This document shows positions 1 to 12,000 of a stretch of 64,000 nucleotides of DNA, piece after piece (position 1 is the first letter of the stretch; every line of letters begins with the position of its first letter). The stretch is from Sabethes cyaneus (Eukaryota > Arthropoda > Insecta > Diptera > Culicidae). The notes beneath the pieces are model-generated. The model saw only the letters and a program-made list of their open reading frames with translations, ran no database searches and was not told the DNA's origin. The DNA is taken from assembly GCF_943734655.1 (NCBI RefSeq), contig NC_071354.1, positions 47,980,044 through 48,044,043 on the forward strand. Direction: 5' to 3'. A program made the position numbers and the translations under genes.

Positions 1-2276
1 TTCTATCGAAAATCGATTCGAGGACGGCTCTAAACCGCAAATCCAGCTCCCGACCGATGGGAAACGTCGCAACGAACGGTGGATATATCTATCAGTCACG
101 CTGTCTCGTATGTGTGTCCTCCTGTCCGGCTGTGTATCATTATTGGCAGCCGCGATTTTGAGGCTATTTTTATCAACCTGGAAACTGTTTACCGATATGA
201 TTGTCAGCCTCGGGACAGGGCCGCGCACCGGGACACGGGTGTCATAAGCGCGTCATTATTTCGGATTAAAGGTTCTAATTGATCGCCGTACATGCGGCAG
301 CGCAGCAAAAAAAAACAACAATTCGAAGTTTAACGCCGCAAATAGCATTTTCGGGTGCTGGTCAATGTTTATTTTGGTGATACGTTCATTAGATCGTATC
401 TGCTTTTGATGAATATTAAGTAATCGAAGTGCTATCAGGATTAAGAATTCTAATTGTGGGTCGCAGCGAGTATCTTAAAGTAATGATTTAATCGCTACAC
501 GAAGGAGAAGAAGGTCCAGCTGGGCAATTTGCACGAACTGTGAGATAAAAGTTCAACTCCCCTTGCAATCATCAAAGGTTTCTCGTACCGTATTACAGGT
601 CACATTGTATTGACCAAATGTGGTGCATACTCGAAATAATCATTTCAAAGAAAGCTTTTAGGGTGTAATCAGCACCGTTTCTCTTCGGAATAAATTTGCA
701 AAATTCCCAACAGCTCATAAATATTTCACCTTTCATATGCGGAATGTAGTTCAAACATCAAACCAAAACAAACCTCGAGTTCGACCACGACGACTGTGTG
801 CAGCTACTGTCGGCCGTTGCGCTGCTCTCGCTCTGGCTGGATTGTTCTGTCTTGTGAACCCATCGACCTATCGAACAGACCGTGCCAACCCCATAAGTCG
901 TGCACATACGGCTGCAGGGGACAATAATAATGGCACGTTAGAAATTACAATTGCAAATTTTTCGTAAATGAAAAAAAAAAACACATTTTACTTTCACCCC
1001 TCCCGCATGTGCGTGCGTATGTGTGTATGTGTGCATACCAGATGCGCTTTGAGTGGGATTCAGGTCAAAAGTTTCAGAGATGTTAGCTCAAATATAATCG
1101 TAAAAGTATTCACTTCGGCTCCCAAAAGTTTGCTTTAATGCAATCTTTAAATATTTTAATTAATAGAAGTATGTCCGTGTTTTGTCCTCCGGAGGGCGAA
1201 TTGGTTTTGTAGATTTAGTGTTAGATTAGTTTAAATATTCGGTAGAAACGCAAAAAAGAAATTGTTTAATGTGTAATTCCGATACAAAAAACTTTTCCGC
1301 TCAAAAAATGTGACCACTTTATGAACCTAAACAATGTACGAAACTTCAGACCTTGGGAAAATATAATACACATAATTTTAAAATCATATCGAAAACTTTT
1401 TCGCCTCCAGAGCCGATAAAAGCGACTTCCACGTGAAGCCTCCACCATCGTACACCCGATTTGTTTGTACGGTATCACTGTGTGACCAAACTGTGCACGC
1501 GGTGTTCGGTGTATTTATGGCCAAAATCAATTTGCTGAATTACATAAATGTCAAAACTTTTCGTTTGGAGGTAACGCGATTCTCCACCACATTCGTCGCA
1601 TGTCGCTTGCCAGCCAGCCAAGAGCCTGCCAGCCAACTTCCAGTTGCCGTAAGCCCCCGAACCAGTCAGTAGAAGCCGCAAGCATCGGACCAGTGAGTGA
1701 GCGTGGGAAAGTAATCGCGTCACAGATCGGTCGAGTAATCGATCTATTGATTTCCCAATCGGGTTCGCAGCAGACACACGACGCTGCACCAACACAAAAC
1801 ACGCAGCACACCGCACAGGCACAGCATCAGCACTCATATGTGCCGTTTGGTTGCTTGGTAGATGCAACCGACGACCGTCACATGAGACATTGAGATGGAG
1901 ATTATGCTCTGGCTGAGGTATAACGAGACGAAGTGCGTTTGTTTATTTTCATACATACCAAGTGGTTTTCTTGCGACAAATTGCTGTAAAATCACATCTA
2001 GTCAATTAAAAAGCAGCCTCAATCCACCTGACGGTGTGTGTATACTTTCCATGGACCAATTATGTTTCATTGAACTGAATTATTTCATTGGAAAAATAAC
2101 AACTCAAATAAAAAACAGAACCTGGTTTTGTGAAGCAAATGTATTTAACCAAACGTTTGCTTTAAATTTAATAGAAAAGTAAAAATCAACAGTCAGGAAT
2201 TTAATGGAAAACAGAAACCAAACAGTAGGTAAGGAAAACCAAAAAGGACAAAACAAAAATCCTTTTTTTTCCCGGG
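1..2276. other. Unassigned non-coding DNA
   Basis: I see no supported gene in this stretch. Open frames are short, overlap on both strands and show no recognisable domain. A short alternating purine-pyrimidine run rich in TG lies near 1004-1036, and a CAGC-rich, GC-richer patch lies near 1600-1830. It could be intergenic DNA or part of a long intron. Confidence 0.4.
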
Positions 2277-2483
2277 TTATTCAACTGGTCGCTTAATAGC
2301 GTATAAAACTCTGCGCTGGGCCCTTTTGTGATGCCCACAAAGTGTCAGGGAGACCTCAAACATCAGTTCTACCTGACGAGACGCCAATGCCCGCAGGCGG
2401 AAGCGTTCCGGCCCTGCGCGGACTCCACGAATTGACTCTAAGATCTCTCTGCCAAAGGCCGGAATGTCATATTTTAAATATAA

Positions 2484-2526
2484 TGATGATGATGATGATG
2501 ATGGTAATGATGACAATGATGATGAC
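2484..2526. repeat. GAT-type trinucleotide microsatellite
   Basis: A run of mostly ATG/GAT triplets with a few interruptions. It follows a GC-richer, apparently non-repetitive segment (2280-2480), an arrangement often seen at the 3' end of non-LTR retrotransposons with triplet tails, but no coding domain was recognised beside it. Confidence 0.7.
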
Positions 2527-2599
2527 GAGAAGAAAAAGGATAGCTCGAATTTGTAAATGTGCTTTGCCCAGGACTTTTTGTACTACTTGAGCTGTAAAA

Positions 2600-3300
2600 T
2601 ATAGTATAGTGAATAAGTGGAGGATTCGTCAGCCTCGCCTAACACCGGTCCTCAACCACGCGCCCGCTATCAATTTTCCAACACAAACAACCACAAATGA
2701 ACTAATAGAAAAGACGAATTTCGGAGCATTAGTGGTTATCAACTTATCAGAGCAAATTTAATCTTTCATCCCCACAGCATTTATGCACTCTCCCAAGATA
2801 CAAAGTGAATTGAGCGCAACACAACCTGGACGTTCGCGATAGTCGGCAGAAGCTTTACAATATAGAGTCGTACCCGCCTCCCAACCCTCGAGACCAAAGA
2901 GCTAGTGCAGTATTTATAACGCAAATCCGTCGCCAAACCCCGAAAACGACAGCTAGAAACACTATTATTGTGAATTAAATGTAATCTATGGGTCATTCCA
3001 CGAGAAATTTACAGTCATACATATTGTTTTTCTCTTCGGAATATTTTTTTACGTTCTTTGTTCAAAAAAACCGACACGTATTTTTTATTTCGATGTTACT
3101 GTTAAAATTCGCAAGATATGATTTTTTAAAGTGTTGTAATCCGAAAAAATCACTATTTTTTAAATGCTGATTGAAAACATAGTTTGCAATATCAAAAAAT
3201 GACTCTACCAGATGTGTTCACTATTCCACAAACTTTCAAAATTGGTATTCTATACCTCCTCTCGATTGTTTTTCAATAGTTAAATAGTGCATTTTTATAA
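2600..3300. other. Unassigned non-coding DNA
   Basis: No gene or clear repeat is recognised. The segment from about 2990 starts with a phrase (GGGTCATTCCACGAG) that I associate with mosquito MITE ends, but no matching inverted end was located, so no element is called. Confidence 0.3.
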
Positions 3301-3326
3301 ACAATTGCAATTTTTTCAAAGTTGGA

Positions 3327-3747
3327 GCTTTTTTTCTCGACTTTTTTTTATTTTAAAATATTTGGAAACTTCAGTCCAAAAACTTCAGTTAAAATATTTG
3401 TTGATCTTTCTCGAAATTTTGGAATGGAAATGGAGAAATGAAAACTCTGGAAGTTATGAGTTTTTATGTCTAAGTGCGTGTGTTAATGTGAAGCGGTTAT
3501 GCGGTTATGCTCAATCGATGTTCTAACCCACGGGCAGCTTTATAACGAGGCCGCCGTTAATGCTATTACGACACGTTACATCGTTGAAGCGCGCGCATTT
3601 GTCCGCTCGTTTGCATTAACGTGCGCGCTTCGATATAAAAATTCATAGCTTCGAGAGTTTTCATTTCTCCATTTCCAAATTTTGCATGCTTCTTCGAGAA
3701 AGATCAACAAACATTTAAAAATAAAAAAACGAGAAAAAAAACTTATT
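3327..3747. repeat. Foldback (inverted-repeat) element
   Basis: The left arm at about 3327-3497 and the right arm at about 3605-3747 are imperfect inverted copies. Both contain the phrases TTGATCTTTCTCGA, AATGGAGAAATGAAAACTC and a T-rich tract ending in TTTTATTTT. The left arm has a roughly 35-base extra segment after 3360. About 107 bases separate the arms. This is the structure of a foldback MITE; no coding capacity is seen. Confidence 0.65.
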
Positions 3748-4437
3748 ATCACATTTGGCAAATTTTACCACGAGTCCCACTTGAAATCACAAAAGTATTT
3801 TGACATACACCCACATTCAGAAGTAAACGTGACCGCTGTTCATTTACTGAGTAGTTAAAAAGCCCTACATCACGACAAGGTTCAGTTTTATCATAAGGAA
3901 AAAAATAACAAAACATACAAACCGTGAAATGACAACACAAGAGTAAAATATGAAGCAAAAATATTTGAAGTTTTAATCCAGGACATGTTACACTTGGTTC
4001 GTACCTCTTAATTAATGTGAAAATAAAAAAGAAAACTCTGACATAATTGAAGTACAGCAACTAATATAATGACAAACCAAAGGTGAGCTGAAGTTGAAAA
4101 ATAAAAATAGAAACCAACTAATAAATATGAAATTAAAACTAAAAATATGATATGAAATTGAAAAAAACTGACTGAACTGAATAAATTAAAATGACAAATT
4201 GCAATGAAGTAAACATTCCATAGATGAACCAGCCGCTGACTAAAGGCCTCTAAAATAAAGATTCTGATTCTAAAAGAAATACTAAAGATTAAGAAACAAG
4301 GATAACTCATGGAGCAAGCACCGCAGAAAATAATTCAAGAGGTCCAGTTGTACCAGAAATAATACCTAATTCTATTCAAATCCTTGAAAACAAAGGCTAG
4401 GAGGAATACTTTAATATATTTACAGTCGTTTGGAGTA

Positions 4438-4830
4438 GGGTAATATCGTTAGCGTCGCGCCACCACAATTTTTTCAGTTTTAGTAACTCGTGATATCTAT
4501 TAACAAGCACTGTAATACTTGTTACTGTGACAGCTAACTTCTCACAATATTGTGAGTTTCAATCGTGTATTCAAAACACGCGATCTGAATTCAGTGGTTC
4601 TTACAAAAAAGTAGTCCAGGTGCAGTGTACTTTGCTTCTAGAAATGATTCATGAGATGCAATTATCGAGATAAATATTAAAAATGTATGAAATGTGTTGT
4701 GCTTCATAGAAATTCCCTCCAGTATGGTGCATGGGTAGTGTAAGGCGAAATACTGTAAAAGCGTTTATAGTAAAGGTCGGGCCACTTGTGTAGGCACGGT
4801 TGGGCCACCAGAATTTTTAACTCAGAAGCG
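4438..4830 (+). repeat. Dispersed repeat, copy 1
   Basis: This segment matches a second copy in reverse orientation at about 50755-52040. Shared phrases include CACAATATTGTGAG, TTTTAGTAACTC and GGGCCACTTG...GGTTGGGCCACC. Copy 2 is interrupted by a MITE, and this copy supplies the uninterrupted version at that point. Family and class are not recognised. Confidence 0.6.
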
Positions 4831-4888
4831 CAATATTTGTTAGAGAACGTCAGTTATGTAAAATGTGATAAAGTTCAATAAAATCTAT

Positions 4889-4988
4889 TGATATAAGAGG
4901 CTTATGTCTGTACCGAAACCCAGGTCTCTGACAGGACGCCATAAGAGGCTTATCGGTAACTAAAAACAGGTCCCTGACAGGACCTCAT
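4889..4988. repeat. Two imperfect direct repeats of about 50 bp
   Basis: The phrase ATAAGAGGCTTAT is followed in both copies by a segment ending in CTGACAGGAC. The two copies lie head to tail just before the 13-bp minisatellite. No function is visible. Confidence 0.5.
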
Positions 4989-5024
4989 GCTTTCGTAGCA
5001 ATGGGATGTATTCACAGTCACCTC

Positions 5025-6185
5025 GCTGGTCGATTGCTGGACTCGATTGCTCAACTGGTTAACTAGACTGCTCGACTAGACTGTTCGATTAGACTGCTCG
5101 ATTTGATTGCTCGACTGCTGAACTGAAATGCTCGGCTGAACTGTTCGATTCGACGGCTCGACTCAACTGCTTGATTGAATAATTCGACTTGACTGCTTGA
5201 CTGAACAGCTCGATTTAACTGCTCGAATGGACTACTAGACTTATCTACTCGATTCGACTGCTTGACACATTTTCTTGACTTACTACTCAACCCGACTGCT
5301 CGACTTAACTGCACAATTGAACTGCTCGACTGGACTGCTTGACTGGACAACATGATTTATCTGCTCGAGTAGACTGCTCGACTCAACTGTTCGATTCAAT
5401 TGCCTGATTCCACTGCTCGACTGAACTACTCGACTCAACTGCTCGAATGAACTGCTTGACTCAACTACTCGATTGGACTATTCGAATCGGCTGCTCGGCT
5501 CAACTGCACAACCCGATTGCTTGATTCAACAGCTCGACTAGACTGCTCGACTTAGCCACTCAACCCGACTGCTCGACTCAACTGCTGAACTCAGCTGTTT
5601 GATTCAACAACTCGACTTAACGCTCGATTCAACTGCTCGACTGGACTACTCGACTGAACTGCTCGACTCAACTGTTCGACTCAACTGTTCGACTTAACTG
5701 CTCGACTGAACCACTTGGATCGACTGCTTGACTAAACTGTTCGATTCGAGTGCTCGACTGAATTGCTCGATTTAACTGCCCGACTTGACTGCTCGCCTCA
5801 ACTGATCTACCGGACTGCTTGACTGAACAGCTTGATTTAACTGCTCGACTATATTGCTCGATTTGACTGCTCGACTCGACTGTTCGACTCGACTGCTCGA
5901 CCCAACTAAAAAAGCCATGGGTTTATACCGTCTTTAAACATTACCCTTTTTTATCGACAGACTTCGCAGCCGGCTGTTAGAGTACAGGAAAATTACGGGG
6001 CCAGAGCAACAATCCTACTGACTCTAACTAGCAAGCACCGCCTAACCGAGATTCGAACATACGACGACTGGCTTGTTAGACCAGCATCGTACCTCGAAGC
6101 TAGGCTGGGCGGTGCTCGACCCAACTACTTGACTAGATTACTTGATTCGACTGCTCGACTCGCCAGCTCAACGCAATTGCTTGTC
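5025..6185. repeat. 13-bp minisatellite, consensus CTGCTCGACTSAA
   Basis: Roughly 65 to 70 degenerate copies of a 13-bp unit, with occasional length variants, run from about 5025 to 5907 and continue from 6114 to about 6185 after a SINE insertion. Because 39 bases equal three units, the array gives artificial Ser/Arg/Val/Gln-rich open frames on the minus strand; these are not genes. Confidence 0.9.
5908..6113 (-). mobile_element. tRNA-derived SINE inserted in the minisatellite
   Basis: On the minus strand the element starts at the GC-rich head near 6113 and has a tRNA-like B box (TGTTCGAATCTC, about 6049-6060) and an A-box-like stretch about 50 bases upstream. The opposite end is A-rich. The insertion is flanked by GCTCGACCCAACT on both sides (5895-5907 and 6114-6126), a 13-bp target-site duplication equal to one minisatellite unit. 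The body resembles the common Aedes SINE; related copies lie at 17081, 30110 and 40571. Confidence 0.8.
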
Positions 6186-6198
6186 GCGATATCATAAC

Positions 6199-6614
6199 GT
6201 CGGTGTTAAATCAGACCGGACCAAGTCGTAAAATGTTAAAAAATGAGTTAATGATAACAAACGATCAAGAATTTTCTAAGCAACATTTTACTCTAATCAG
6301 ACTACACTCGAGTCTTTTTTTACACGGTTTGTTTTTTTTTCGATTACTCAAGAACGGTGCAATTTAGGGACCATTTACACAATACGTGACGAATGTCGGG
6401 CCTCTCCCAAACGTATTGAGAAATAAATGAATGGTCCCTAAATAGCCCCGTTCTCAATATTCGAAAAAACAAACCGTGTACGAAAAGTACTTTAGTATAC
6501 ATATATGTTGCAAACAGCCAGAGTTAGAAGATAATTTCGAATGCAGCAAACTTTGAATGGGTTTTTCCTGAAGTCCAAATTTTGCCACTCGGTTCTGTCT
6601 GACTTAACACCGAC
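6199..6614. mobile_element. MITE with nested inverted repeats
   Basis: The outer ends are inverted copies: GTCGGTGTTAA at 6199 and TTAACACCGAC ending at 6614, with the similarity running about 40 bases inward. An inner pair of arms, about 6322-6390 and about 6412-6483, contains ACACGGTTTG and TTTAGGGACCATT and their complements. Either one MITE is nested in another or the whole is one long imperfect hairpin. No open frame of interest is present. Confidence 0.65.
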
Positions 6615-7654
6615 CATATGAATCGGTTTGCGGCAGACAATAGACTGTTCAGAGCCACTCATACTAAAGAGTCATATTGCCCTCCTATAGAATCAGCACG
6701 GTGGAGATAATGTTTTTATTCAGTTAGGCCATTGCAAATTATTTTTAAAGTTTTTGTTACCCCCTCCCTCCCCCTTGAAAATTGACTTGAAAAATCGGGA
6801 GGGAAAAAATAATTTGTGGGATATACAATAGTAAGAGTTAAATTTTAACCGATATTATAAGTTGTCCGTGGTCTCTACAGCCTGAAAAACTCGAAAAAAG
6901 TGTAGGGGAATGGTGTATAACGTGCCCCCCTGGCCAATTTGACCCCCCCCCCCCCGCCCCTCGTTTTTTCCCTAAACAAGCGATATTAAAATGCAAAACC
7001 GCCCAGAAACCATAGTATTTGATGGAACCAGCCTGCTATGTAAGTATGACAGTTGTCACATGCTGTAAAAACAAACCAAAAATAAATCTGTTTTTGAGCA
7101 GCTTCCGATGTAACTTTTTGCGTCTTTTCCATAAGCTATTTTCTTGCCAAAAAAAACGATATGAAACGCTTGATTTGCTTTAGCATTTAATATTTTTTCA
7201 GATAAGTTAAAGCAGGCCAATATGCCCCACTTGCGCTGGTGCAATTTGCCCCCCTTGTAAATGTGGCTATAAACACAGATAAACAGATCTAAGTTGAAGT
7301 CAATTGCCATTGTTTAACTCAATTAGTATTGTAGAGTAACCATGGTGGGAATAATTTATTACCAACGTCCAAATTCCAGGTGATTCAACTACGCGGTGCA
7401 AAATGCCACAGCTGCAGTATAATGTGCCCCATGCAGAAAAGAAAAAGTGCATCAGAAGGCCCAAACTAGGTTTATTTTACATGAAAATACGATATTTTGA
7501 AAACAACGGAAATAGTTTTACTTTCTACAAAATAGAGTTGGTCTAGCACTGGTAGAAATACTCAAATTACCGAATTGGGCATATTATACTGCAGGTGGGG
7601 CATTTTACCCCGCGCAAACGAGAAGCACAACATTGGGGTGCTTTTATTAAACAA

Positions 7655-10205
7655 CTAGCTGACCCGACAAACTTCGTATTGCCACAAATTAACCAGTGTT
7701 GTACATAAATCATGAATCTCGGATGATCTTTGTCACTATCTCGAGTTTTGCAAGCCCCCCAGTGGGCGGCGCTTCCGACGGCGGGTCACCGGCAACACTC
7801 GCGACCGGCTCGTCCTGAATGATCTAGTGTTACTATAGATAGTTTTTGTGGTCTTGTTATTGATTAATGTTTTATGGAAGAGTCTCGAATTTCTCGAGTT
7901 GGATTAGTTTTTGAGTTTCGCAAAAATTTCTGTTTTATTTGTATGAGAGTCCATATCCCCCTACCACAGGGGTGAGAGGTCTCTAACTATCATAAAATAA
8001 ATTCAAGACTCAAAAATCTCCTACATGCTAAATTTGGTTCCATTTGCTTGATTAGTACTCAAATTATAAGGAAATTTGTATTTCATTTGTATGGGAGCCC
8101 ACCCTCTTAAAAGGGAAAGGGGTCGTAATACACCACAGAAAAAAAATTCTGCCATCTAAAACTCTCACATGCCAAATTTGGTTCCATTTGCTTGATTAGT
8201 TCTAAAGTTATGAGCAAATTTGTATTTCGTTTGAATGGGAGCCCCCCCCCCTCCTAAAAAGGTAAGAAGTCCTAATTCATAATGGGAAAAATGGTTGCCT
8301 CCAAAAACACCCACATGCCAAATATGGTTCCATTTGCTTGATTAGTTCTCGAATTATGAGGAAATTTGTATTTCATTTGTGTAGAAGCCCCCCCTCTTGA
8401 AGTGTGGAAGGATCCTAATTCACCGTAGAAAATATTTTTGCCTCCAAAAACCTCCACATGCCGAATTTGGTTCTATTTGCTTGATTAGTTCTCGAGTTAT
8501 GGGGAAATTTGTATTTCATTTGTATTGGAGCCCCCCCTCCTAATGTGGGAAGAGGTCCTAATTCATCACAGAAAAAATTCTTGCCTCCAAAAACACCTAC
8601 ACGCCAAATTTGGTTCCATTTGCTGGATTAGTTCTCGAGTTATGAGGAAATTTGTATTTCGTTTGTATAGGACCCCCCCTCCTAAAGTGGGGAGGGGTCC
8701 CAATTCATCATTGAAAAAAAAATTGTCTCCAAAAACACACATATGCCAAATTTGGTTCAATTCGCTTGATTAGTTCTCGAGTTATGAGGAAATTTGTATT
8801 TCATTTGTACAGGAGCCCCTCCTCTTAAAGTGGGGAGGGGTCCTAATTCACCATAGAAAATTTTCTTGCTCTCGAAAACCTTCACATGCCAAATTTGGTT
8901 GCATTTGCTTGATTAGTTCTCGAGTTATGAGGAAATTTGTATGGAAGCCCCCCATCTTAAAGGGGAGAGGAGTTATAATTCCTCTTATAAAGAGAGGAGG
9001 GGTCTCAATTCACCATAGAATAAATTCTTGTCACCCAAAAAAACACCCACATGCCAAATGTTGTTCTATTTGCTTGATTAGTTCTCGAGTTAGGAGGAAA
9101 TTTGTATTTCATTTGTACAGGAGGGTGTTTTTGGAGGCTTAGAGTGGGAAGGGGTCCTAATTCACCGTAGAAAATTTTCCTGCCCTCGAAAACCTTCACA
9201 TGCCAAATTTGGTTCCATTTGCTTGATTAGTTCTCGAGTTATGAGGAAATTTGTATGGAAGCCCCCCCTCTTAAAGGGGAGAGGAGTTACAATTCCCTTT
9301 ATAAAGAGGGAGGGGTTTCAATTTACCATAGAATAAATTCTTGTCACCGAAAACACCCACATGCCAAATTTGGTTCTATTTGCTTGATTAGTTCTCGAGT
9401 TATGAGGAAATTTGTATTTCATTTGTATAGGAGCCCCCCCTCCTAAAGTGGGAGGAGGTTCTTATTCATCATAGAAAAAATTCTTGCCTCCAAAAACACC
9501 TACATGCCAAATTTGGTTCCATTTGCTGGATTAGCTCTCGAGTTGTAAGGAAATTTGTACTTCGTTTGTATAGGAGCCCCCCCTGCCACTTAAAGTGGGG
9601 AGGGGTCCCAATTCATCATAGAAAAAAATTTTGTCTCCAAAAACACACACATGCCAAATTTGGTTCCATTTGCTTGATTAGTTCTCGAGTTGTGAGGAAA
9701 TTGGTATTTCATTTGTACAGGAGCCCCCCCTCTTAAAGTGAGGAGGGGTCCTAATTCAACATAGAAAATTTTCTTGCCCTCGAAAACTTTCACATGCCAA
9801 ATTTGGTTCCATTTGCTTGATTAGTTCTCGAGTTATGAGGAAATTTGTATGAAAACCCCCCCTCTTAAAGGGGAGAGGAGTTATAATTCCCCTTATAAAG
9901 AGGGGAGGGGTCTCAAATTACCCTAGAATAAATTCTTGTCACCGAAAACACCCACATGCCAAATTTGGTTCTATTTGCTTGATTAGTTCTCGAGTTATGC
10001 AGAAATTTGTGTTTCATTTGTATGGGAGCCCCCCCTCTTAGTGGGGAGAGGGGTCTCTAACCATCACTAAAACCTTTCCTGGCCCCAAAAACCTCTACAT
10101 GCAAATTTTCACGCCGATTGGTTCAGTAGTTTTTGATTCTATAAGGAACACAGGACAGACAGACAGACAGACAGACAGACAGAAATCCTTCTTTATAGGT
10201 ATAGA
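7655..10205 (-). mobile_element. Non-autonomous Helitron-like element, copy A
   Basis: Read on the minus strand it begins TCTATACCTATAAAG after an A and ends TCGGGTCAGCTAG before a T. That fits the Helitron rule of 5' TC, 3' CTRR and insertion between A and T. Close to the 5' end there is a (GTCT)n tract, as in DINE-1/HINE-type elements. Most of the body is a tandem array (see 8020-10110). No Rep/helicase coding region is present. Other copies or fragments of the family lie at 10940, 15464, 35404 and 58870. Confidence 0.65.
8020..10110. repeat. Tandem array of about 14 units of about 145 bp
   Basis: Each unit contains ACATGCCAAATTTGGTTCC, then TTGCTTGATTAGTTCTCGAG, then GAGGAAATTTGTATTTC, a run of C, a GGGGAGGGG-type tract and TCTTGCCTCCAAAAAC. 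Counting the GATTAGT(T)CTCGAG core gives about 14 copies between 8050 and 9990, with a spacing of 140 to 165 bases. The units are diverged from each other, so the array is old or made of mixed subtypes. It lies wholly inside Helitron-like copy A. Confidence 0.85.
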
Positions 10206-10349
10206 TTCCTAGCATATTTATTCAACAATTCTAAATCAAATCAAATAAATAATTGCAATGGGGTTTCAGCCCAAATATAGCATAGCAGAGATATATCCAT
10301 TAATTCTTAGGGGAGGGGGGCACATTATACACATTTCCCCTACGAGTTG

Positions 10350-10728
10350 AGTTAACGCTTCTAGCACGAAACAGAAATGGAAATTCAAACAATAGAATTT
10401 CCAAAAATCGCCCAAAAAATTTTTTTTTCGTTTTTGATTTTTTTTTCGTAGATTTTTGCATGGAAAATAATATCGTATAAATTAAAAGCAAGAATAGATT
10501 TGGTTTTCACGTTTAAACTTTAAATAAAAATGCATAAAACCCATTTTTTGCTCGATTAAACAATTTACTTTGTTTTTTTCGCGCCCCCCTTCAGTGTCCC
10601 AACACCGGAAGGACAAAAACTTTATAAAATATTTGTAATGGCCTTAAAAAAATCCCACACGACCATAAAAACTATTTGTTTTAGTTTGCAGCTATGATTC
10701 TTTTATGTACATCTTAGAGCTGTACTAT
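10350..10728. other. Unassigned AT-rich DNA
   Basis: No gene or repeat end is recognised. There are T-rich tracts near 10410-10450. Confidence 0.3.
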
Positions 10729-11460
10729 GGGATTATCTACGAATGGCCGAATCACAAAAGGCCGAAACACGAATGGTTGAACGTCATATTTGGCAGAATA
10801 TATTCACGGCCTTCGATCTGCGCAAACGTTGGGTACATGCTGTCCTTACTCGCTGACGCTTGTTCCGACTTAACTAAAGGATAATCCCTACTAGTCAGTA
10901 AACCTAGGAAAATGCATGCACCTAAATAGCAGTGGTTTCTGCAGGGTGGCTGCCACCCCCCCTCGCAGAAGCCGGCGCTTCCGACGACGGGTCACCGGCG
11001 CACACTCGCGGTCTGCAGCCGTCTCGCCCTGAATCATCTAGGAAACATTTCCTATTGGCACGGTAAATAGGTCTTGCACCTTATAATGATCGTAAACCAT
11101 TTGCGCTTAGGGGAAGAAAGAACTTTTTTTTTATTAACGACCCTTTAAATAGATTTATTCAAAGTAAGAATTTTCAATCATCTTTATCCTATAGCAAATA
11201 GTTGTGTTGCTTTTATTGTGTTTTTGTTTGATTAAACTTATTTGTTAACTGCCTGCCAATTCATGTTTTTTATTGAATAGTTATTAAGGCATACCGAAAA
11301 AATCGGACTTTCGTGATTCAGCCTTGTGTGATTCGGCCATTCGTGATTCGGCCTTTCGTGATTCGGCCTTCTGTGACTGTTGCTCAAATTCGGCCATTTG
11401 AAATTCGGCCATTTGTGATTCGGACATTTGTGTTTCGGTCATTTAGTACCAGCCCATGTT
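10729..11460. mobile_element. MITE-like element with TTCGGCCATT subterminal repeats
   Basis: The left end carries GAATGGCCGAATCACAAA and GGCCGAAACACGAATGG. The right end carries many copies of ATTCGGCC followed by ATTTGTG or TTTCGTG in the complementary orientation (11310-11450). The pattern is that of a short-unit inverted-repeat element. Inside, 10940-11050 closely matches the central part of the Helitron-like elements (GACGGGTCACCGGC...CACTCGCGG), so an older fragment of that family is nested here. Confidence 0.5.
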
Positions 11461-12000
11461 ATGTAATATAAGAACTCAAAGAACTAATACAAAGATTAAA
11501 CATCTTCGCAAACACTGGCCAATGGAATGAATCCGCAGTTTTCTGAATTCTGAACAGACATTTAAATTTTCCGGATCGTAATATGCGGGCTCAACTAGTA
11601 GAGTTATAAGCTACCGCCATCATCGTATTGAATTAGACCATTATTTTAGTTGATTTGTAGATTGTGATTCTTCTAAATGTGTTTTTTAAATTATTGGGTT
11701 AACTTTTAGTTCATTTTTCCAACTTTTCTGTGAGCTAACTTCCGCGAGTACCTATGCTTCAATTTGCCATATTTTTCGTTTCGTGAAGAGCAACGCAAAC
11801 AAACTAAAGTTTTTAATTATCTACACATTAATAATAAATTTTCCAGAATTTTTGACCTGCTAAGAAATCATCGCATAGTACCCACTCTCCGAGAAAATCG
11901 AGTCACATTATTTTACACACTACTCCTTATTGAATTAATTCAAAGCGAAAGCAACATGACCAAGCGAGACACGGCAAGACACGTCTCGGCTAGGCAGGCA
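11461..12000. other. Unassigned AT-rich DNA
   Basis: No gene or recognisable repeat is seen. Confidence 0.3.

Larger units (their letters stand above)
6905..10340. mobile_element. TA-flanked MITE-like element interrupted by a Helitron-like element
   Basis: The ends are inverted repeats of about 26 bases: GGGGAATGGTGTATAACG at the left and, in reverse complement, GGGGAAATGTGTATAATG at the right, both leading into a run of C. A TA dinucleotide flanks each end (6903-6904 and 10341-10342). Without the inserted element (7655-10205) it would be about 0.9 kb. The interior repeats GGGGCA/TGCCCC phrases. There is no coding sequence. Confidence 0.7.

Noticed and set aside
2277..2600. Possible LINE 3' end before the GAT microsatellite
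   Set aside because: The arrangement is suggestive, but no RT, RNase H or endonuclease phrase was found nearby.
5063..5353. 96-codon Ser-rich frame on the minus strand
   Set aside because: It is produced by the 13-bp minisatellite; the sequence has no codon-level constraint and the frame is just the repeat read in three-unit steps.
8000..10150. CRISPR-like regular array
   Set aside because: The regular spacing is due to a 145-bp tandem repeat without unique spacers, inside a Helitron-like element of a eukaryotic genome.
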